A stretch of 28,150 nucleotides of DNA, taken from positions 1 through 28,150 of the IMG/VR virus record IMGVR_UViG_3300009008_000195; one strand, given 5' to 3'. The notes under the pieces are model-generated. The model did no database searches, was not told where the DNA came from, and saw only the letters and a list, made by a program, of their open reading frames with translations. This document shows, in pieces, positions 23,000 through 28,150 of the stretch (position 1 is the first letter of the stretch; every line of letters begins with the position of its first letter). Source of the DNA: a virus. A program made the translations under genes and the position numbers.

Positions 23000-25067
23000 T
23001 TTGAATCAAGGAGGGCCGGGTCTAAAAGCGAGGGAATCAGAACGCCGAATGCAATCAAACCTTGATAGCAGTCGTAAGTCATTAAACACTCTTGAATCTA
23101 AGTTTGAAGAACTTAACAAGAATATCATTAATCTAAACCAAGTTGTAACTCAATTAAGAAATGTTGAGTTGATACAAGTTGGACATGATATGAAATCTGC
23201 CAAAGAAGACAAGAGCTTCTATATGGACAGATTACAACATGATAAGGAGTCTGAAAAAGCTGCTGATAAATCTGGGGACCACCTAGTAGAAGCAACTGCT
23301 CGACAAGAAGCAGGCCTCCGTGATATATCTAAGCGTATATCACTACTCCACTCATTCATGGCTGGGGATTCTGTAAAGCGTACGAAGGAACGACTTTCAA
23401 TATCATCTAAAGAACATACTGAACAGCTTAAAAAGCACAGATCAATTGGTATGGCTCAAATGAACTTTATGAAAGAACACGGTATTTCTAATATCGCTGG
23501 TCTTCGTAATGTGATGAAGGATGGTAAGAGGAAGTTTAGTGAAGATGATGTATTAAGATTAAGGAACGAATGGGATGATATCACTAGGAAGAAGAAACAA
23601 GATCGTGATTTTTCTACTTTAAGAGACGCATCATTAGATAAAAGATCTAAGTATAGTCATCAAGGATTAAGTCCTCAATTATTTGATAGACTAGCTGCCA
23701 AGTACTCTGATTCTGACGATCAGAAAAAGCTGTATCAATTATTTGGTAGATCTACTACTGCTGTTATGGATGGTGGTAAAGGATTTAAGGGTCTAGGTGG
23801 TTCTAACCTAGATTGTGATCCATGTGATCCCCTAAAGAACATTGATAAGAATGTTGGTGATATTCTCGATTTAATGAAAGGTAATGTTCTTGCTGATAAA
23901 GAAAAAGCAAGAGAAGCAAAGAAAGCATTAAAATTATTAGAAGATAAAAGACATAAGCAATTAGGACATACTCCTGCATTACCAGCTCCTGAAGGGGGAT
24001 CTGGAGGATTAAAAGGAGGAGCTGCTCTCCTCGGTTCTACGGTTCTTTTAGATCGTGTTAAGAAACATAGAAATACACAAAGGGGTAAGGCTAAGTCACG
24101 TGCTGAAAAAAAAGTTTTAGCAAAGAGGGAAGCTGAACGTATAGCTAAAGAAAAAGCTGAAAAGAAGGCAAGACAAAAAGCTGAAAAGGAAAAGGCGATT
24201 GAAAAGAAGAAGCAAGATCGTATAAAAGAACAGGAGCGTAAGAGAAAGGAGGCTGAGGAAAAGAAGGCAAGGGAAAAGAAGGCTGCTGAGGAAAAGAAGA
24301 AAAAGGAAAAGGAGGCAAAGGAAAAGCGGGAAAAGGAAAAGAAGGAAAAGGAAAAGCAGGCAAAGGAAAAGAAGGAAAAGCAGACAAAGGAAAAGCAAGC
24401 AAAGGAAAATAAGGCAAAGAGTCAGAAGAATGTAAAAACTCCTGAAGGTGATAAACCAGTTAAAACTAAATCAGCAACTCCTAACCCTAAAAAAGCTGCT
24501 AGTCCATCTGTTATTAAGTCATGGATAAAGAAACATTTGAAGAGCTTATCTCCATCTGCTTATAAGAATGCTAAAAATATTATAAAACTTAGACACTATG
24601 GTAAGTTAAGAGCTCTTTTAGCAGCAGGGGGTCCTGCAGGATGGGTTGCATTAGGATTATCGTTTTTAGCAGAGGCAGTATTAGTCTCTTATGCAGAAGA
24701 AGCAATAGCTGAGATTGAAGCTGAAAGAGGCCCAGAACCAACTGCTGATGACATAACAGCTTCAGATTGGGGTGAAGGTGATACAAATCCTTCAGCGGAA
24801 TCAGGTGCTATTGTAACAGGAACAAGAGGTAGAAGTCGTCCTAGAAGTATGGCTGATGGTGTTGATGCTGCTACAGCTAATATGAAAGTTGTTCAAAGTC
24901 AACCTTCTGTGCAAGGAGAGGGTAAAGAGAGCTCGAAAGGAGCTACTGTTATTAAGGATTCTAACAACACAAGTAATACATCAACTACTAATGTGTATGC
25001 TATTCCAATAAGTCCTCCTGTTGATGGTTCTAATGGTGGTTGGAACCAGATGGATCCGGGGATATAA
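22977..25067 (+). CDS. Tape-measure-like protein (696 aa), gp29 position
   Basis: The protein is long and mostly helical. Residues about 20-70 and 110-160 are predicted coiled coil (LDSSRKSLNTLESKFEELNK...). About 371-483 is an extreme Lys/Glu/Ala tract (KEKEKQAKEKKEKQ...) that should form one continuous charged helix. About 544-578 is a hydrophobic stretch (LLAAGGPAGWVALGLSFLAEA) compatible with membrane insertion during DNA ejection. The C-terminal 120 residues are Ser/Thr/Asn-rich and disordered. T4's tape measure gp29 has 590 residues. I see no sequence signature for gp29; the call rests on architecture and on position right after a chaperone-like gene. GAGGA lies 8 bases upstream of the ATG, inside the preceding frame. 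Confidence 0.65.
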   Translation: MPKQTTTNLNQGGPGLKARESERRMQSNLDSSRKSLNTLESKFEELNKNIINLNQVVTQLRNVELIQVGHDMKSAKEDKSFYMDRLQHDKESEKAADKSGDHLVEATARQEAGLRDISKRISLLHSFMAGDSVKRTKERLSISSKEHTEQLKKHRSIGMAQMNFMKEHGISNIAGLRNVMKDGKRKFSEDDVLRLRNEWDDITRKKKQDRDFSTLRDASLDKRSKYSHQGLSPQLFDRLAAKYSDSDDQKKLYQLFGRSTTAVMDGGKGFKGLGGSNLDCDPCDPLKNIDKNVGDILDLMKGNVLADKEKAREAKKALKLLEDKRHKQLGHTPALPAPEGGSGGLKGGAALLGSTVLLDRVKKHRNTQRGKAKSRAEKKVLAKREAERIAKEKAEKKARQKAEKEKAIEKKKQDRIKEQERKRKEAEEKKAREKKAAEEKKKKEKEAKEKREKEKKEKEKQAKEKKEKQTKEKQAKENKAKSQKNVKTPEGDKPVKTKSATPNPKKAASPSVIKSWIKKHLKSLSPSAYKNAKNIIKLRHYGKLRALLAAGGPAGWVALGLSFLAEAVLVSYAEEAIAEIEAERGPEPTADDITASDWGEGDTNPSAESGAIVTGTRGRSRPRSMADGVDAATANMKVVQSQPSVQGEGKESSKGATVIKDSNNTSNTSTTNVYAIPISPPVDGSNGGWNQMDPGI

Positions 25068-25087
25068 AAAGGCCCCTTTCGGGGCCT
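25066..25087 (-). terminator. Rho-independent terminator after gp32
   Basis: A 7-bp, GC-rich stem AGGCCCC/GGGGCCT (25070-25076 and 25081-25087) has a TTTC loop. On the minus strand it is followed by a U run (complement of 25066-25070), so it ends gp32 transcription. On the plus strand it follows the tape-measure stop, but only A residues come after it, so it would be a weaker terminator there. Confidence 0.85.
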
Positions 25088-25123
25088 AAAAACTGCTATC
25101 TAGCTCTTATATAAACAGAGTTT

Positions 25124-25996
25124 TTATTCGGCAGCTGCCAGTTTAGCGAAGTAGCTCATAGTATCATCCCCTTCCTCACTAGTGGTTGCAGGTGTAGGAG
25201 TAGGTTCAGCTTCAATTGTTTCATCAAGATCAACCTGTTCAGCTGTGGATGTCACTTGACCATCTTCACCAAGAACACGAGTCAATTTCAACTTTAACTC
25301 ATCATAAGACTTGAAAGTACTAGGATCAGTAAACTCTGCAAGGGAGTACTCCTGATTATAGATCGCTTCAAGTTTTGTATCATCATCAGATAATGCTTCA
25401 ACAGGACCAAACTCTGATCGGTCGTAGTTACGATAACCAGCAACCTTGGCAATCTTCAACTTGAAGTTTGCCCCCTTCCATAGATCGAATGGGTTTATAG
25501 GAGTTTCATCCTGATACTGCGGTTGCATCGCATCCATAATCTTATCAAAGATCTTCTTGCCATACTCATAAAGGAATACCTTTCCTTCGTTTTCTGGATT
25601 AGCAGGATCTGAAACAATATAGATGTTTGAAACATAATGAAGACCTCGTTTCTGCTTACGAGCTTGTGCCTTTCCTTCTTCTGTTCCATTATTCCACAGC
25701 TTAGAATTTAGTTCTGATAGAGGATCGTCCTTACCAAGGGTAGTTAGAGATTTCTCTACATACCACTGACCTGTTGGCCCTTTAAAGAAATGATCCCAAT
25801 ACTTTGCCCAAGGCAATTCATCACCTTCGACAGCAGGCAAGAAACGAATAACTGCATATCCATTACCAGCCTTATCTACTGTTGGTTTCCACTTACGCTC
25901 ATCAACATAACTCTTCTTTGCGCCCCCAGCTTCCTGGGCAGCGCCTACCAATGAATCCATATTCATTGCTTTATCTTTTAAGTTTGCAAAACTCAT
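25124..25996 (-). CDS. gp32: Single-stranded DNA-binding protein gp32
   Basis: The core matches T4 gp32: WDHFFKGPTGQWYVEKSLTT, RGLHYVSNIYIVSDPANPEN (T4: YWANILVVKDPAAPEN), EGKVFLYEYGKKIFDKIMD, NPFDLWKGANFKLKI and VAGYRNYDRSEF. The N-terminus is a short basic co-operativity segment (residues 1-10), and the C-terminal 40 residues are acidic (EEGDDTMSYFAKLAAAE), the part that contacts replication partners. Length is 290 versus 301 in T4. The protein has no cysteine: the three T4 zinc cysteines are replaced, although a histidine (H69) aligns with T4 H64. Marine T4-like homologues share this loss. GGAG precedes the ATG. It lies next to gp59, its loader partner. Confidence 0.95.
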   Translation of the reverse strand: MSFANLKDKAMNMDSLVGAAQEAGGAKKSYVDERKWKPTVDKAGNGYAVIRFLPAVEGDELPWAKYWDHFFKGPTGQWYVEKSLTTLGKDDPLSELNSKLWNNGTEEGKAQARKQKRGLHYVSNIYIVSDPANPENEGKVFLYEYGKKIFDKIMDAMQPQYQDETPINPFDLWKGANFKLKIAKVAGYRNYDRSEFGPVEALSDDDTKLEAIYNQEYSLAEFTDPSTFKSYDELKLKLTRVLGEDGQVTSTAEQVDLDETIEAEPTPTPATTSEEGDDTMSYFAKLAAAE

Positions 25997-26027
25997 ATAG
26001 TATTTCTCCGTATATTTAAAGTATATT

Positions 26028-26591
26028 TTAGTATAAGGTATCTAACACTACCTTCTTCATCTTATCCTCATCGAATGAGATGAACGGTTGGTACTTCAAC
26101 ACCTTGCTTTTAATATCAGGCCACAAAATTGTGTCTGATACATCCTGATTCATAAATCCCGTAAGGCTATTTAAAACGCATACAGTCTCTAATGAAACCA
26201 GTCCTTCCATATAGTCCGTAATGACCCTTGGATAAGGAGTCCCCGTCAAGGATTCATCTAACGATCTATCTGAAATCTCTTCTAACTCTTGCTTGAAGTT
26301 ATATGTTAAACTCTCTTGAACCCTCAAGCAAGAGTTATATGTCTCATCACTCTTCATCATATCGCCAATCCAAGTGATGTCATTAATAAAGTGACACGCA
26401 AAGTATTTAGTAATATCCTCACGATTATTGAATCTATTTCCAACTTTCGTAAGCTGATACTTGTCGTGTCGACCCCAATAACTCTTTTGTGTTACTCGAG
26501 TCTTAAAATTATATTTGAAAGCATCATAGCTGTCAGAAGTGAAGTGCATCTTGACAGCCATGTAGTACTTATAAGCATCATATCCATCCAT
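26028..26591 (-). CDS. gp59: Helicase loader gp59
   Basis: It aligns with T4 gp59 across its length: DGYDAYKYYMAVKMHF (T4 DGKSVYKLYLMIKQHM), YDAFKYNFKTRVTQKSYWGRHDKYQLTKVG, FACHFINDITWIGDM (T4 LVANQDAWIGDI), YMEGLVSLETVCVLNSLTGF (T4 ...NIISFETFILLDSFLNI) and LKYQPFISFDEDKMKKVVLDT. At 187 residues it lacks the first ~13 residues of T4 gp59 (217). gp59 loads the gp41 helicase on gp32-coated forks. The in-frame TGA 15 bases upstream fixes ATG 26591 as the farthest start. A perfect sigma70 promoter overlaps this ATG, and only a poor ribosome site is visible. It lies 16 bases after gp33. Confidence 0.9.
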   Translation of the reverse strand: MDGYDAYKYYMAVKMHFTSDSYDAFKYNFKTRVTQKSYWGRHDKYQLTKVGNRFNNREDITKYFACHFINDITWIGDMMKSDETYNSCLRVQESLTYNFKQELEEISDRSLDESLTGTPYPRVITDYMEGLVSLETVCVLNSLTGFMNQDVSDTILWPDIKSKVLKYQPFISFDEDKMKKVVLDTLY

Positions 26592-26618
26592 TATACAATA
26601 ATCTCAATCAAATGTCAA
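26590..26618 (-). promoter_or_regulatory. Perfect-consensus sigma70 promoter overlapping the gp59 start
   Basis: TTGACA (26613-26618), a 17-base spacer and TATAAT (26590-26595), read on the minus strand, match all 12 consensus positions at optimal spacing. The -10 box includes the gp59 ATG, so transcription would start near 26583, inside gp59. It would most plausibly supply early gp32 mRNA, with the gp59 remainder as leader. Confidence 0.7.
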
Positions 26619-26844
26619 CAGGTAAAGTGTGAGACGTGTTTCCTCCAATCAACAGATTCAGCTCTCTTGCTTCGAATTCTAACCTCTCTATAATATCCTT
26701 AGAGACGAGCTTCTTAGCATCTCTCGGATCAATTTCATTCTGTTCACATAACTCTACTATTGCATCCATGTAAGATGTGCCTCTGTGTGTGAATACAAAA
26801 TTCTCTACCATTCGTGAGAAAGCTTTCTTGTTTATATCATCCAT
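26608..26844 (-). CDS. gp33: Late transcription co-activator gp33
   Basis: This 78-residue protein matches gp33: FSRMVENFVFTHRGTSYMDAI, then VELCEQNEIDPRDAKKLVSKDIIERLEFEARELNLL. T4 gp33 has the same order (IIEKMVEEFGMSYLEA..., EENSIPETQFAKFI..., IIEKIQSEAIDENLL). It is shorter than T4 gp33 (112), lacking the T4 N-terminal extension. The hydrophobic-acidic sliding-clamp-binding tail of T4 gp33 (NTLDFLL) is reduced here to SHTLPVDI. gp33 bridges RNA polymerase and the clamp to activate late promoters, which fits the many NATAAATA boxes in this window. Its ATG follows the upstream stop by one base. Confidence 0.85.
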   Translation of the reverse strand: MDDINKKAFSRMVENFVFTHRGTSYMDAIVELCEQNEIDPRDAKKLVSKDIIERLEFEARELNLLIGGNTSHTLPVDI

Positions 26845-27945
26845 CTACTTTACCCTTAATATAATTGTTTGATCATTAATCCTCCCACTTGGAGTTTTCT
26901 TGTTTGCTTTGATTTGATCTATAAACTTGTCAATCTGCTTTGGGGTCTTCTTCATAATGACAGGAAGAACGTCAGCAGGTTTTCTGAGTTTTAGTACTCT
27001 CGAAAGTTCTTTATCAAACCCTCTAATGGTTGAACCAGACACTATCAATCCATCTCTGCTAGCAGAAACAAATTGAGTGAGTTGTCGTGTCTTTGTATTA
27101 AACACATACAGATTCATTGAACCTGGAACCCTCATTGGATTTATTGAAGTTAGTTGATACTCGTTGTTTTCCTTTTGGAATTTCATCTTCTCAACCTGTT
27201 TGTCAGCTCCTCTACGCTTTGTAGTCGTAACTCGACGAGTGGCCTTCTTAGATGATTTAATCGACTCTACGGCCGTCTGAAACGATTTGAGAGTCTTAAT
27301 TCGAGCTTTGATAGCTCTCATTCCAAGATGATTATAAGCTTCTGTTATCTGATCATCACTTTTAGATACAAATGCTTCATAATCATATAGGTGTTCATCA
27401 ATCCAAGCTTGAATTTCAACAAGTCTCTTGATCTCTTTAATCTTCATTTCTGTGTATAGATCAACAGTGGCTTTATTGTCTCCCTCATTCCACTTATCTT
27501 CTATAGCATACAGAACTGGCATAATCTCTTTGATATTCTTTTCACGTGCTCTTTCAGCAGGACTCTTTACAATAGATACAACCTTTGGCTTACGAGCAGC
27601 TACGATCTCTCTTCCTGATTCAAGCAATTCCCCGAATCTTTCTTTAAGGAAATCTACAGCATGGGAATACATACCAGTAAACTCATTACCAAGAGCTTTC
27701 CAGTAAACCATAGCAGCAATGTGTGAATATGTGAATTCGTACGATTCATTAGCAAGGATTGCCTTAGCATCGTCCTTACTATATTCTCTCTTGATGTAGT
27801 TCTTAATTATCTCGACGTATTCTTTGGTGTCGAGTTCTCTATGAACATACAATTTGAATTCCATGAACGAACCATCAATAGGAGCGGCAGCAAGGCCGAA
27901 CTTTTGACGAGCTTTTACTTTCTTTTTTCGTTTAGTCCCAGCCAT
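26845..27945 (-). CDS. Conserved phage protein of unknown function (366 aa)
   Basis: I chose ATG 27945 (MAGTKRKKKVKARQKFG) because AAGGAG lies 9 bases upstream; the frame stays open to 28023, but that extension has no ribosome site. The N-terminus is Lys/Arg-rich. Residues 40-130 are helical (FMEFKLYVHRELDTKEYVEIIKNYIK, HIAAMVYWKALGNEF), and about 135-270 is a long, charged, mostly helical region. The last 110 residues have a beta pattern, MNLYVFNTKTRQLTQFVSASRDGLIVSGSTIRGFD, followed by LRKPADVLPVIMKK. Similar proteins occur near gp33/gp59 in marine T4-like phages. The highly basic composition (long KKATRRVTTTKRRG stretch) suggests nucleic-acid binding; that is an inference only. Confidence 0.75.
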   Translation of the reverse strand: MAGTKRKKKVKARQKFGLAAAPIDGSFMEFKLYVHRELDTKEYVEIIKNYIKREYSKDDAKAILANESYEFTYSHIAAMVYWKALGNEFTGMYSHAVDFLKERFGELLESGREIVAARKPKVVSIVKSPAERAREKNIKEIMPVLYAIEDKWNEGDNKATVDLYTEMKIKEIKRLVEIQAWIDEHLYDYEAFVSKSDDQITEAYNHLGMRAIKARIKTLKSFQTAVESIKSSKKATRRVTTTKRRGADKQVEKMKFQKENNEYQLTSINPMRVPGSMNLYVFNTKTRQLTQFVSASRDGLIVSGSTIRGFDKELSRVLKLRKPADVLPVIMKKTPKQIDKFIDQIKANKKTPSGRINDQTIILRVK

Positions 27946-28027
27946 CGTACTGATCTCCTTGTGTGGAATAATAGGCATCAAGTACCCCAGCATCTTCCCA
28001 AGCATCAAAAATCTCTTGATCACTCAT
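27932..28027 (-). CDS. Possible small protein or C-terminal part of a frameshifted small gene
   Basis: On the minus strand, ATG 28027 opens 31 codons (MSDQEIFDAWEDAGVLDAYY...) ending at TAA 27932, overlapping the 366-residue gene by 14 bases. The same frame is open further upstream without a Met (…ERAALRRATKSSNAFEANQP…), beginning after a TGA. A separate ATG with a strong AAAGGAG site (near 28118, MTRNEILRAS...) starts a frame that ends after 22 codons. Joining the two by a one-base shift would give a sensible acidic protein of about 60 residues, so this may be one small gene interrupted by a frameshift or sequence error. Confidence 0.4.
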   Translation of the reverse strand: MSDQEIFDAWEDAGVLDAYYSTQGDQYDGWD

Positions 28028-28150
28028 ATATAGATTTTCAGGCTGATTGGCTTCAAAAGCATTTGAACTCTTGGTAGCACGACGGAGAGCAGCTCGCTCT
28101 CAGGATTTCGTTTCTAGTCATAATATAACTCCTTTCTCAATAGTATGCAG

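Noticed and set aside
24117-24417. Two overlapping minus-strand frames rich in Leu/Phe/Pro/Ser
   Set aside because: They are produced by the complement of the purine-only Lys/Glu tract of the tape-measure gene; the apparent hydrophobic protein is an artefact.
1-28150. tRNA genes, CRISPR arrays, insertion sequences, integrase or attachment sites
   Set aside because: I looked for cloverleaf-like stems, regular direct repeats with spacers and transposase or integrase motifs and saw none.

Overview
The window is a piece of a T4-like myovirus (tailed phage) genome. It is AT-rich and tightly packed, and it carries the virion-assembly and replication proteins typical of marine T4-like phages (cyanophage or pelagiphage type): gp4, gp5, gp6, gp8, gp25, gp32, gp33, gp48, gp53 and gp59 relatives. 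Several of these differ from T4 itself: gp5 has no lysozyme domain, gp32 has no zinc cysteines, gp7 is short, and there is a giant DUF4815-type structural protein. No host marker gene lies in the window, so I cannot name the host.

Layout. (1) 1-6392, minus strand: tail-fibre and virion-surface genes, namely a fibre cut by the left edge, a 578-residue fibre, two small structural proteins, a 740-residue fibre-like protein and a 66-residue coiled-coil protein. (2) 6389-20144, minus strand: the baseplate operon, transcribed gp48, gp53, gp27-like hub, gp5, gp25, gp6, gp7/gpI-like, gp8 and then the 1660-residue DUF4815 protein. Genes abut or overlap by 1-4 bases, and the order parallels T4 53-5-6-7-8. 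(3) 20145-20205: a short divergent intergenic region with back-to-back late promoters. (4) 20206-25067, plus strand: gp4 nuclease, a small ORF, a conserved 196-residue protein, a gp54-like tube initiator, a gp26-family protein with an apparent -1 frameshift extension, and a tape-measure-like protein. (5) 25070-28150, minus strand: gp32, gp59, gp33, an unidentified 366-residue protein and small ORFs at the right edge.

Regulation. Late genes carry NATAAATA boxes, the T4-type late promoter, which fits the presence of gp33, the late-transcription co-activator. Four genes have the box exactly five bases before the ATG, which predicts leaderless late mRNAs. Two near-consensus sigma70 promoters were found: one overlaps the gp59 start codon, and the other points antisense into the 578-residue fibre gene. 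Two rho-independent terminators bound minus-strand units.

The most interesting observation is at 22796-22999. The gp26-family gene ends on a T TTT TTT slippery heptamer, and a -1 shift opens a 61-codon extension that overlaps the start of the tape-measure gene. This is the arrangement of the lambda G/GT and P2 E/E' tail-assembly chaperones, here inside a T4-like phage.
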